Assembly: GCF_007752535.1 (NCBI RefSeq)
Contig: NZ_CP036426.1
Location: 7,502,001-7,566,000, forward strand
DNA: 64,000 bases
Direction: 5' to 3'
Source of the DNA: Tautonia plasticadhaerens
GTDB taxonomy: Bacteria > Planctomycetota > Planctomycetia > Isosphaerales > Isosphaeraceae
Shown here one piece after another: positions 26,608 to 34,971 of the stretch; position 1 is the stretch's first letter; every line of letters begins with the position of its first letter. The translations under genes were made by a program, and so were the position numbers. The notes under the pieces were generated by a model. That model was not told the DNA's origin. It worked only from the letters and a program-made list of their open reading frames with translations, and ran no database searches.

Positions 26608-29478
26608 ATGCCCACCGCCCGAGCGTCCCGCGCCCCCCGACGCCTCCCCCGAGCCTCCCGCCCCCGGCTGGAGGGCCTGGAGCCCCGCAGCCTGCTGGCG
26701 ACCTTCACCGTCACCGGCCTGGACGACGCCGGCCCCGGCTCCCTCCGCGAGGCGATCGAGCGGGCCAACCTCGACCCGGACCGGGACACGATCGCCTTCG
26801 AGCCGGGGCTCTCGGGGACGATCGAGCTGGCCTCGGCCCTGCCCGAGCTGGCGACCGCGGTGATCGTGGCCGGGCCGGGGGCCGACGTGCTCTCGGTGTC
26901 GAGGTCCCGGGCCGAGGGCATCCCCGCCTTCCGCATCCTCACGGTCCCGGAGGCGGCCGATGTCGAGGTCGAGGTCACTGGCCTGACCCTCTCCGGCGGC
27001 GTGGCCGACGCCGGCGGCGGCGTCCTCAATGCCGGGACGCTGACGCTCTCCGGCGTGACCGTCCGGGACAACCGGGCCGGGGCCGACGCCGGGGCCTTCG
27101 ACGCCTCCGGGGGCGGGATCGCCAACTCCGGGACGCTGACGATCGCCGACTCCTCGATCGTCGGCAACTCGGCCCAGGGGGGCGAGGGCTCCGCCGCCCG
27201 GGGCTCCGCCTCCGGGGGGGGGATCAGCAATTCGGGGATCCTCAGAATCACCGGCTCGAGCCTGACCGACAACGAGGCAACCCCCGGCGTTCAGACCATC
27301 GGCGCCTCGGCCCCGGCCGCCGCCCGGGGGGGCGGGATCGAGAACTCCGGGACGCTGACGATCGCCGACTCCACCCTCGAACGCAACTCCGCCGTCCCCT
27401 CGGGCCCGAGCACCACCGGCGTGGGGGGGGGGATCGCCAACGTCGGCACCGCGACGGCCTCCCGCGTGACGTTCCGGGAGAACCGGGCCGACACGAGGGG
27501 GGGCGGCCTCGCCAATGACGGCGAGGCCGTCGTCGAGGGCGCCACCTTCCGGGCCAACCGCGCCGGCGAGGGCGGCGGCATCGCCAACCTCGGCAGCGTG
27601 ATGATGTCTGACACCCTGCTGGCCGACAACCTGGCCGAGAAGGCATTCCCGCCCAACTTCGCCGATCTGGCGGGCAGCTCCGGGGGTGCCGTCTACAGCT
27701 CCGGCACGCTGCGGGTCTTCGGGTCGACCTTCCTCGGCAACGCGGCGATCTCCACCCCCTCGAGTGGGGGCCTGTTTACCTCGGCCTCCGGGGGGGCCGT
27801 GGCGAACCTCGGCGCCGCGTCGATCAGCGGCTCGACCTTCGAGGGGAACTCGGCCGACGCCGAGATCTCCGGCGGGCCCTCGACCGGGGCCTCCGCCCGG
27901 GGAGGCGCAGTGAACAACGAGGGCAGCCTGATCGTCTCCGACTCCGCCTTCTCCGGCAACCGCGTCGACGCCTCCGGGGGCACCGGCAACGATGCGACCG
28001 GGGGCGCCCTGAACAGCGCCGGCTCCCTGACGCTCTCCCGATCCCTCTTCCGGGACAACCGGGCGTCCTCCGGCGGCATCCGATCCGCGCTCGCCGCCGG
28101 CGGGGCCCTCGCCGTCCGGGTCGACGCGGGCGGCATCGTGACCGTCTCCGAGTCGACCTTCGCCGGCAACGAGGCGGCGGGCGGGTCCGGCTTCGGCCCG
28201 GCCGGCCGCGGTGGCGCGATCGCGATCCTCGGCGGGGGGGCGGCCACCGTCGTCAACTCCACCCTCAGCGGCAATCGGGCCACCTCAGGCGGCGCGATCT
28301 CCACCGACGGCGACCTGACCCTCGCGTTCTCCACCCTCGCCGACAACACCGGGGGCACCGTCGTCATCACCACGATCCCCCCCCTGCCCCAGAAACGCCT
28401 GACGATCGCCTCCAATGTGTTCGGGTTCGGGGCCGATGGGGGCGGCTCGATCGTCAACCAGGGCTCGGAGGTCGCCTCCCAGGGCGGCAACCTCTTCGCC
28501 GACGCCCCCGAGATCCCCCTCGCCCCCTCCGACCTCGTCTCGGTCGACCCCCGCCTCGGCCCCCTCGCCGACAACGGGGGCCCCACCCCCACCCGGGCCC
28601 TGCTCCCCGGCAGCCCGGCCATCGACGTCGCCCTGCCCGTCGCCGGCGTCACCACCGACCAGCGGGGCGTCCCCCGCCCCCAGTCCACCGCCCCCGACGC
28701 CGGCGCCTTCGAGGCGGAGCTGTCGACCGCGCTGGTGGCCTCCCCGGGCTCGACCTCGCCCACCGTCGGCCAGGACGTGGAGATCCTCATCACGCTGACC
28801 GGCCCCGACGGCGCCCCGCTGGGCGGCGTCCCGGCCGCCGCGCGGGTCGTCTCCGGGCCCAACGCCGGGGCCGAAATCCCGGCCACCCCCACCGGGCCCG
28901 ACGGCCGGATCCGCTTCGTCTATACCGGCATCGGCGGGCCCGGGACCGACACGATCGTCGCCTCGGCCGCGCCGACGGGCGTCGCCTCCACCGTCGTCTC
29001 CCCCGCCTCGACCGTCACCTGGGCCCTCCGGCCGCCGACGGTCCTCGGCCTGCGGCGCCTCGGCTACCACGCCCGGCCCACCCGGCTGGTCCTCGCCTTC
29101 AGCACGGCGATGGATCCCGCCCGCGCCGAGGATCTGGCCAACTACCGGCTCGTCCTCGACGGCCCCGACCGCCTCCTTCGCATCACCTCCGCCTCCTACG
29201 ACGAGGCGACCCGGACCGTCACCCTCTCCCCGAGCCGACGACTCCCCCTGCCCTTCACCTACCGGCTGACCGTCGTCGGCACCCCTCCCGGCGGCCTCAC
29301 CTCCTCCTCCGGCGTCCCCCTCGACGGCGACGGCTCCGGCCAGCCCGGTTCCGACTTCACCGCCACCTTCGGCCGGGAGGCCCTCGACCGCCCCACCCCC
29401 CTCGACCCGGCCTCCCGGCTCGACGCCCTCCGCCTCCTGCTCCGGCAGCGGAGGGACGCCCGGCGATCGGGCATCTGA
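26608..29478 (+). CDS. LEPR-XLL surface protein with beta-helix (Pmp-like) repeats
   Basis: This is a 956-residue predicted exported protein. The N-terminus is Arg-rich and carries LEPRSLL (residues 24-30), the planctomycete LEPR-XLL signature. A CSLREA-like segment (GSLREAIERANLD) follows, then about 500 residues of parallel beta-helix repeats with GG(G/A)I-N-S/L-G-T-L and S-x-F/L-x-x-N motifs like chlamydial polymorphic outer-membrane proteins. Residues about 700-790 form an Ig/Big-like domain (VEILITLTGPDGAPLGGVPAAARV) and about 810-930 another beta domain (RLVLAFSTAMDPARAEDLANYRL, a Big_5-like pattern). It probably acts as an adhesin or cell-envelope protein. It stands alone with a 288-bp upstream gap. 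Confidence 0.85.
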   Translation: MPTARASRAPRRLPRASRPRLEGLEPRSLLATFTVTGLDDAGPGSLREAIERANLDPDRDTIAFEPGLSGTIELASALPELATAVIVAGPGADVLSVSRSRAEGIPAFRILTVPEAADVEVEVTGLTLSGGVADAGGGVLNAGTLTLSGVTVRDNRAGADAGAFDASGGGIANSGTLTIADSSIVGNSAQGGEGSAARGSASGGGISNSGILRITGSSLTDNEATPGVQTIGASAPAAARGGGIENSGTLTIADSTLERNSAVPSGPSTTGVGGGIANVGTATASRVTFRENRADTRGGGLANDGEAVVEGATFRANRAGEGGGIANLGSVMMSDTLLADNLAEKAFPPNFADLAGSSGGAVYSSGTLRVFGSTFLGNAAISTPSSGGLFTSASGGAVANLGAASISGSTFEGNSADAEISGGPSTGASARGGAVNNEGSLIVSDSAFSGNRVDASGGTGNDATGGALNSAGSLTLSRSLFRDNRASSGGIRSALAAGGALAVRVDAGGIVTVSESTFAGNEAAGGSGFGPAGRGGAIAILGGGAATVVNSTLSGNRATSGGAISTDGDLTLAFSTLADNTGGTVVITTIPPLPQKRLTIASNVFGFGADGGGSIVNQGSEVASQGGNLFADAPEIPLAPSDLVSVDPRLGPLADNGGPTPTRALLPGSPAIDVALPVAGVTTDQRGVPRPQSTAPDAGAFEAELSTALVASPGSTSPTVGQDVEILITLTGPDGAPLGGVPAAARVVSGPNAGAEIPATPTGPDGRIRFVYTGIGGPGTDTIVASAAPTGVASTVVSPASTVTWALRPPTVLGLRRLGYHARPTRLVLAFSTAMDPARAEDLANYRLVLDGPDRLLRITSASYDEATRTVTLSPSRRLPLPFTYRLTVVGTPPGGLTSSSGVPLDGDGSGQPGSDFTATFGREALDRPTPLDPASRLDALRLLLRQRRDARRSGI

Positions 29479-29781
29479 CCCGCCCCCCTCCCGGCCGGTC
29501 GACCCCCGCCCGGCCGGGAGGACACGCCGTCGCCCGATCCCCGGCGAGGCCGGATCAGAACAGCCCCGCCACCGCGACCCGGAAGCCGGGCAGGTGGGGC
29601 TCGGCGGCCAGTTCCTGGGTCTCGTTGAATTGCTCCGGGGAGCCGTTCGAGGGCCGGGGCTGTGGATCCTCGCGATCTCCCCCGATCCTACCGCGCCGGG
29701 GCCCTCGGGAATCGGGCAGGAGGTATGTACGGCGGCCCCGACACGGCCGACGTTCCAGGCAACCGGGGCCGCCCGGGCCTC
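29479..29781. other. Convergent gap with a possible gene-end fragment
   Basis: This gap lies between the beta-helix gene and the convergent sigma-fusion gene. On the minus strand a frame ending in TGA at 29555-29557 encodes a C-terminus ending ELAAEPHLPGFRVAVAGLF. The GFRVA ending resembles those of formylglycine-generating-enzyme/sulfatase-modifying domain proteins. Only about 25 residues look protein-like; upstream the frame becomes Arg/Pro/Gly-rich without a start. It may be the remnant of a lost gene or chance. Confidence 0.3.
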
Positions 29782-32700
29782 CTACCCGGTGGAAGGGAGA
29801 TCGAATTCACTCGGCGATGTCTCCTCGGCGGGAGGCTCGACGGCCGGGGGCGCCTCGGGACGGTCAGGATCGGGCTCCCCGAACGGATCGATCGAGGGTC
29901 CTTCCGACCTCGGCGGGTATGTTCGGATCACCAGTTGGTCGCCGGGCTGGATGAGGACGTCCTCCTCGCCTCGCCCGAGCGATCCCCGTATGGTGGAGAA
30001 CTTGCGGATCGGCGCTCCCCGGCGGAGCAGGAAGACAGTCCCCGGCACATCCTCGGTCCCCCCCGTCAATTCCAGGGCGTCGGTGATCCTCAGCTCGCCC
30101 GGGATCAGGAATCGTCCGGGAGTCTGCACCCCTCCCGTCACGGTGAAGGTCCCCGGCTCCTCCCCGACCGCCACGGCGTCGAGCCGCTCCACCAGCTCGC
30201 GGAGGGACTGCACCAGCTCCGGCTCGATCGCCGTGGCGTCCTCGTCCTCCCCCGAGAATCGGTAGAGCGTCGGGCCGTCCTCCTGGACCTCGTCGACGGG
30301 AGGGGGCCCCCCGAGCGTCCGATCGGGGTCGTCGAGCCCCTCGCCGACCACCCGGGCCCGGAGCCCCGGCGAGCGCTCTTCCCAGAGATCCGAGTAGCGA
30401 CCCATCAGCTTCTTCCGCTCGATCTCGAACGCGATGAGGCCCGGATCGCTCGGGGCCTGGGCCACGCGCCGGAGCTGCTCGATCTTCCGGTCCTGGTAGG
30501 CGATCTGGGCCCGGAGATCCTGGACCTCCGGGAGTGCCAGGAACGCCTGCTCCACCAGGATCCGCAGGTCCCGGGGCACGACGAGCCGGTCGCCGGGCAA
30601 GAGCTGGTAGTTCGTGCTCGCGTCCCCCCGCTCGACGATCGCCTCTAGGTCGATCGGCAGGACCTCGGCCGGGTCCCCCGTCCCCGACGGCCGGACGAGC
30701 CGGATCCGCTCCCGGTCGGCCGTCGGCAGCAGGCCCCCGGCATAGTTGATCGCGTCAAGGACCGTCTCATTCCCGGTCACGTTCAGCCGGCCCGGCTGGA
30801 TCACGTCCCCCTGGACGTAGTAGACCTTGCTGTTGTACGAGACGACGTCGACGAAGACGCGGTCCGAATCCCCCGGCCGCTTCATGGCGTAGTCGAGCGT
30901 CTCGGGGTCGAGCTGGATCAGCCCCAGGGACTCGTCGTCCAGGAACTCGCGGAGGTGGAGGATCACCTTCTCCTTGATCTCCGAGGGGGTCAGCCCCGCG
31001 ACATAGAGATCCCCGTAGAAGTCCAGCGAGATCGTGCCGTCGGGCCTCACCAGCCGCTCCCCGGCGATCGGCCGCCCGGGCAACGCCTCCAGCACCTCGA
31101 TCCGGATCAGGTCCGGCGGCTCGACGACGTACTCCGGCAGCGTCGCCTTCTCCGACTCCCTCGGCACGCCGGGTCCATGGTCGGGCTCCTCGACCAGCTC
31201 CGGGTCCCACTCCGGGACGGCCCGCTCCTCGGGGAGATTCGGACCCGGCTCGACCGGCTCCTCCTCGACCCGGAACGGCCCCGAGGCCCCCTCCTCCGGC
31301 CGGACCGGCCGCACCCGATCCGGGAATTCCATGCGGGGCGGCTCCGGAGGCAGGTCGTCCGGGCCCCCGCCGCCCGAGGGCTCCGAGGCGGGCGGCCTCG
31401 GCCCCCCGGCGTCCCGATGCCGTTCCGCCTCGGACGGGCCACGGCCCGGGTGGTCGAACGGCGAGCGATCCGCCTCGGACGGGCTACGGCCCGGGTGGTC
31501 GAACGGCGAGCGATCCGCCTCGGACGGGCTACGGCCCGGGTGGTCGAACGGCGAGCGATCCGGCGGCAGCGAATCCGGTTCGATCGCGGAAGCGTTCGGC
31601 GGATCGAGCGGATCCGGCGGCATATTGCTGTCGTTCGACGGCAACGGAGCCCCTGACGATTCCTCGTCCGTGTCCGCCTCGGTCGGGCCCCCCGAACGAA
31701 GCCGACGCGAGACCTCATCGATCCGAACCTGGATTTCCTTAAGCTCCTTGCGGAGGGCCCGCACGTCGGGATCGGCCAGGAACTCCTGCTCGATTCGGCG
31801 CTCGACCCAGACCCGGGGATCGACCTTGCCGGCCTCCTGCCGGGCAACCTCAAGCCCGGCCCGGGCCTCGATCTCCTCGTATTCCAGCTCCAGCATCTCC
31901 TGGTTCAGCTTCCGGAGTTCATCCTGGTAGACGGACACGTCGAGGTCCGGTTCCGCAGCCTCCGCCTCATGTTTGAGCTGGTCCACTCGCGCCAGCTTCT
32001 CCCCCATCAGCCCCCGCTTCTGGCCGATGGCGGACAACTTCGCTTCGGCCCGCCGGAGCGCCTGCGTCGGGTTCTCCTCATCGGCGGCCAGGCGTGCCCG
32101 CAGGGCCGGCTCCAGGTCGGCCCAGAGTTGGTTGTACCGCTCCAGGAGCCGCTGCTGCTGGATCTTCAGCCGGGCCAGGGCGGGGTCCATCGGGGGCGAA
32201 TTCACCCGGGGCCTGACCGACTCCGGCCGGTCGGCCTCATGCAAGGGCTCCCCCGGCAGGGGTTCGAGGTTCAACATCGATTCCGGGGCGACGATCTCGA
32301 CCACCCTCTCGATTTCGTCGATCGGGCGAGATCGGACGCCATCCGGATCCTCGACCTGGATCATGATTCGTTGCCCTCCTTCGCCTTCGGCCAGGACGTT
32401 CAGCAGGAACGGCCCGGAGCGACGGCCGGGCTCCAGCTCGTCGATCGAGAGTTCGAAGCGACGGACCTCGGTGGGCTTGCCATGATCGTCGAAGCCAACG
32501 AGGCCGCCACTGAGCGTGGCGACGAGGGTTGTCCTCCCGGTCCGGCTGCGGCCTTCGTTTCGGACCGTGACCTGGTACCCGAGCGTCGAGCCCCGGATCA
32601 CCTTCCCCTCGGGACCGGCCACCTCGACCGTGACCTCCGGCCGGGCCATCGCCTCCAGTTCCCGCAAGGCCCCGGCGAGCCGGACCATCTTCAGCCGCAG

Positions 32701-33879
32701 TGCGGCCAGATTCGACTGGAGTTCCTGCTCGGCCTCGACGATCACGCCGGGCACGTCCCGTCCCATCGAGATCCGCTCACGACGCTCCTCCAGCGCCCCG
32801 ACCAGTTCCCGGGCCTCTCGGATTTGCGTCTGGACCGACCGGATCTCGTCGGCGACTCGTTGGCTCCTTGCCACCGGGACCCGAGTGGGCTCCTCGCCGT
32901 GCTCCGCCGTCGATGAGAGGAATCTCGGAGTCTCCGCCTCGGCGTCCGCTCCCACCCCCGAGGCTGCGCCCGGCGTCAGCCCGACGGGCAGCGCTTCCTT
33001 CGGCGTCCCATCCTGTCGCCCTCCCAGCCCCCCGACGGCCGCCGCCGTCACGCCCACCGACAGGAGTGCCACGCCCGCCGCCTGCACCTTCACCCATCCC
33101 GTCATCGCGATCACTCCTTCGGCCAGGTGGGCCACCGAGCCCGAGACGACCGCCCCGGCGATCCCCGCCGGGGCCGATCGGAACGCGTCCCGGACGGCCA
33201 GGGTCACGGTGCGGCGGAGCAACGGGCCCGGGACGACCGGGAGCACCCCGAGGCCGAGCCCCCTCCGGGAGAGGCGGGCCCGGAGCATCGCCCGGGCCCG
33301 GGAAAGCCGGGCCTTGACCGTGCCGACGGGGCGGCCGAGCCGGGAGGCGGCCTCGTCCAGGCTCCGGCCCTCGAAGTGGCAGAGCACCACCGCCTCCCGG
33401 TAGCGGGCGGGCAGGCGGTCGACCTCGTCCCGGAGCAGCGCCGCCCGCTCCCGGGTCAGCGCGAGGTCGAGCGGCCCGGGGTCGGGCGAGGCTGCCTCGG
33501 GGGCCGCCGGCACGCCCACCTCCCGACGGCCGACCGACCGCTTCCGGGCCCGGGTCGCCACCCTCCGGGCCACCCCGTACAGCCATCGGCCGGCCGAGTC
33601 GTCCACCCGGACCGAGCCCGCCTTCCTCGCCAGCACGAGGAAGGTGGCCTGGAAGGCGTCCTCGGCGTCGATCGGGTCGGGGACGACCCGGCGGCAGACC
33701 CCCAGCACCATCGGCCCGTGCCGCGCCACGATGGCCTCGAAGGCGGCCTCGGCGGCCTCCTCGTCGGCCCGATCGGCGAACCGCTCCAGCAGCTCCCCGT
33801 CGGTCAGGGCGGCGACCGATCCCCCCCGGAAGATCGCCCCCACCTGCTTCAAAACCGCCCCGGTCCCCCTGGCCGCCAT
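29782..33879 (-). CDS. ECF sigma factor fused to a polysaccharide-export (SLBB) protein
   Basis: This is a 1365-residue fusion. Residues about 40-110 are sigma region 2 (EDAFQATFLVLARKA) and about 155-205 region 4 (LPARYREAVVLCHFEGRSL, VGTVKARLSRARAML). One membrane helix (about 265-285) follows. The likely periplasmic part has a CARDB/DUF11-like beta domain (about 400-520), charged coiled-coil stretches, three 15-residue SPFDHPGRSPSEADR repeats, then a Wza/GumB-type export domain (PPDLIRIEVLEALPG, about 930-1010) and two SLBB-like segments (YYVQGDVIQPGRLNV about 1015, FTVTGGVQTPGRFLI about 1245). The start at 33879 has GGGAGGG upstream. A sigma domain tethered to an envelope-exposed exporter domain suggests sensing coupled to transcription. 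It is leftward, downstream of the repeat array. Confidence 0.85.
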   Translation of the reverse strand: MAARGTGAVLKQVGAIFRGGSVAALTDGELLERFADRADEEAAEAAFEAIVARHGPMVLGVCRRVVPDPIDAEDAFQATFLVLARKAGSVRVDDSAGRWLYGVARRVATRARKRSVGRREVGVPAAPEAASPDPGPLDLALTRERAALLRDEVDRLPARYREAVVLCHFEGRSLDEAASRLGRPVGTVKARLSRARAMLRARLSRRGLGLGVLPVVPGPLLRRTVTLAVRDAFRSAPAGIAGAVVSGSVAHLAEGVIAMTGWVKVQAAGVALLSVGVTAAAVGGLGGRQDGTPKEALPVGLTPGAASGVGADAEAETPRFLSSTAEHGEEPTRVPVARSQRVADEIRSVQTQIREARELVGALEERRERISMGRDVPGVIVEAEQELQSNLAALRLKMVRLAGALRELEAMARPEVTVEVAGPEGKVIRGSTLGYQVTVRNEGRSRTGRTTLVATLSGGLVGFDDHGKPTEVRRFELSIDELEPGRRSGPFLLNVLAEGEGGQRIMIQVEDPDGVRSRPIDEIERVVEIVAPESMLNLEPLPGEPLHEADRPESVRPRVNSPPMDPALARLKIQQQRLLERYNQLWADLEPALRARLAADEENPTQALRRAEAKLSAIGQKRGLMGEKLARVDQLKHEAEAAEPDLDVSVYQDELRKLNQEMLELEYEEIEARAGLEVARQEAGKVDPRVWVERRIEQEFLADPDVRALRKELKEIQVRIDEVSRRLRSGGPTEADTDEESSGAPLPSNDSNMPPDPLDPPNASAIEPDSLPPDRSPFDHPGRSPSEADRSPFDHPGRSPSEADRSPFDHPGRGPSEAERHRDAGGPRPPASEPSGGGGPDDLPPEPPRMEFPDRVRPVRPEEGASGPFRVEEEPVEPGPNLPEERAVPEWDPELVEEPDHGPGVPRESEKATLPEYVVEPPDLIRIEVLEALPGRPIAGERLVRPDGTISLDFYGDLYVAGLTPSEIKEKVILHLREFLDDESLGLIQLDPETLDYAMKRPGDSDRVFVDVVSYNSKVYYVQGDVIQPGRLNVTGNETVLDAINYAGGLLPTADRERIRLVRPSGTGDPAEVLPIDLEAIVERGDASTNYQLLPGDRLVVPRDLRILVEQAFLALPEVQDLRAQIAYQDRKIEQLRRVAQAPSDPGLIAFEIERKKLMGRYSDLWEERSPGLRARVVGEGLDDPDRTLGGPPPVDEVQEDGPTLYRFSGEDEDATAIEPELVQSLRELVERLDAVAVGEEPGTFTVTGGVQTPGRFLIPGELRITDALELTGGTEDVPGTVFLLRRGAPIRKFSTIRGSLGRGEEDVLIQPGDQLVIRTYPPRSEGPSIDPFGEPDPDRPEAPPAVEPPAEETSPSEFDLPSTG
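31425..31559 (-). repeat. Three tandem 45-bp in-frame repeats
   Basis: Units at 31425-31469, 31470-31514 and 31515-31559 are nearly identical in DNA and encode the 15-residue repeat SPFDHPGRSPSEADR (last copy GPSEAER). They lie in the Pro/Glu-rich linker before the export domain of the sigma fusion. Near-identity at DNA level indicates recent or ongoing expansion, so copy number may vary among strains. Confidence 0.9.
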
Positions 33880-33983
33880 CGGATGCCCTCCCCGGTCGCC
33901 CTCCCCCGATCGCCCCGGCCTCGCCGCCGACACCCTATCCCATGCACCGGCTCGCCCCGGGGTTGCATCCCCCCGCCGCAAAA

Positions 33984-34001
33984 TCGTCCCATTTCGGACG
34001 A
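33984..34001. promoter_or_regulatory. Inverted repeat upstream of the sigma-fusion gene
   Basis: A perfect 6-bp inverted repeat, TCGTCC-CATTTC-GGACGA, lies 105 bp upstream of the sigma-fusion start in a conspicuously AT-rich patch (33978-34020, including GATAATAAGG). It is a plausible operator or promoter element. No clear -35/-10 pair is visible, which would fit an alternative sigma factor. Confidence 0.35.
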
Positions 34002-34294
34002 CCAAACTCACGATAATAAGGATGACCCCGAATTCCTGCCCCGGACCGACCCGATCCACCCCGAGCATCCCCGACCCCAGACGAAGCACCGAGGACGGCC
34101 CTGACGTGACTGCCCGAGCCGACGCCACGCCCGATCACCCGCGAGGCCGCCTCGCCCCGGACGCGCCGCCCCGCGCGACGGGCCGCCCCGGCACGCTCGC
34201 CGGGCATTGCGCGGCCGGGGACCGACGTGGAGTTGCCCGTCCCCACCTCCAGGGCACGGCCCCCGCCCCCCCAGAGGGAACGCCGTCGCCTCGC

Positions 34295-34400
34295 GGTGCG
34301 CCGTGCGGAGCGAACCCATTTCGGGCCCGAACAATCTCCGTTAAGCTATTTCCAATAAATGACTTGTGCCAATTACCTCCGGCGAGCCGGTGGGCGCACC
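34295..34400. repeat. 106-bp inverted-repeat element, copy A
   Basis: The copy is bounded by GGTGCGCC and GGCGCACC, perfect 8-bp inverted repeats. It contains the conserved GCGAACCCATTTC block followed by an AT-rich core. Copies A to D all have exactly the same outer length, 106 bp, although their cores have diverged. Confidence 0.85.
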
Positions 34401-34466
34401 GACCCCCGCCCCCCCCGGCGCCACCCCGCCCCGGGCGGGCGATCCCGCTCCCCCGCCGGCTCGGGC

Positions 34467-34572
34467 GGTGCGCCGCGCGGAGCGAACCCATTTTCGGGCG
34501 GGCATTATCTCCCCAATTCCATTCTCAAAAACTGGTTACGACGAACGCTCTCCCGACCGGCTTGGGCGCACC
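34467..34572. repeat. 106-bp inverted-repeat element, copy B
   Basis: It has the same ends as copy A (GGTGCGCC/GGCGCACC) and the same GCGAACCCATTT block at the same offset. The core has CAAAAACTGGTTACGACGAA, which aligns with AAAACCGTTT in copy C and AGAATGATTT in copy D. It is separated from copy A by 66 bp of C-rich spacer. Confidence 0.85.
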
Positions 34573-34672
34573 GGCCGCCTCCCCTCCCGCCCACGACCCC
34601 CGAGCCGGGGCAGCCCCCGGCGTGCCCGATCCGGGGACGAGCCCCCCGCGGGCCAGGCCCCGGCCGGGTCGG

Positions 34673-34778
34673 GTCTTCCCCGGCGGAACGAACCCATTTC
34701 CGAGGCAGCCAATCCGCCCCAAATCCTTCCGGGAAAACCGTTTGAGGCGGAAGCAACTCGGCGCGCCGCCGGCGCACC
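34673..34778. repeat. 106-bp inverted-repeat element, copy C (degenerate left end)
   Basis: The right end GGCGCACC and the ACGAACCCATTTCC block are intact. The left end is degenerate (GTCTTCCC in place of GGTGCGCC). Placing the start by the fixed offset of the ACCCATTT block gives 106 bp again. It is separated from copy B by 100 bp of C-rich spacer. Confidence 0.75.
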
Positions 34779-34845
34779 GGCCGCCCCCCTGCCCGGCCCG
34801 AGCCTCCAGCCCCACTCCCGGGCCCGGGGGACGCCGGATCGTCCC

Positions 34846-34951
34846 GGTGCGCCGCGCGGAGCGAACCCATTTCCGGGGCACTCAACCGGACTCAACTTCC
34901 GCAATCAGAATGATTTGGGACGAAGGGATGCAGACTCCATTACGGCGCACC
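34846..34951. repeat. 106-bp inverted-repeat element, copy D
   Basis: Both 8-bp ends are perfect, the GCGAACCCATTTCC block is at the standard offset, and the core is AT-rich (GCAATCAGAATGATTTGGGACGAA split across 34901-34924). It is 67 bp from copy C and ends 20 bp before the 3' end of the sensor kinase gene (34972). The rest of the gene-free 33880-34971 stretch is GC-rich spacer with no supportable coding frame. Confidence 0.85.
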
Positions 34952-34971
34952 GCCCACCTCCCGGGGCCGCA

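Noticed and set aside
33935-34904. Several short minus-strand open frames starting with MGSLRAAH-like peptides
   Set aside because: They recur because the 106-bp repeats recur (the peptide is the reverse of the CCCATTT block). There is no conserved length, start or ribosome site, so they are not called as genes.
34295-34951. The repeat array as a CRISPR or as an insertion sequence
   Set aside because: Copies are 106 bp with diverged cores and variable spacers, unlike CRISPR repeats; no transposase frame lies within or beside them.
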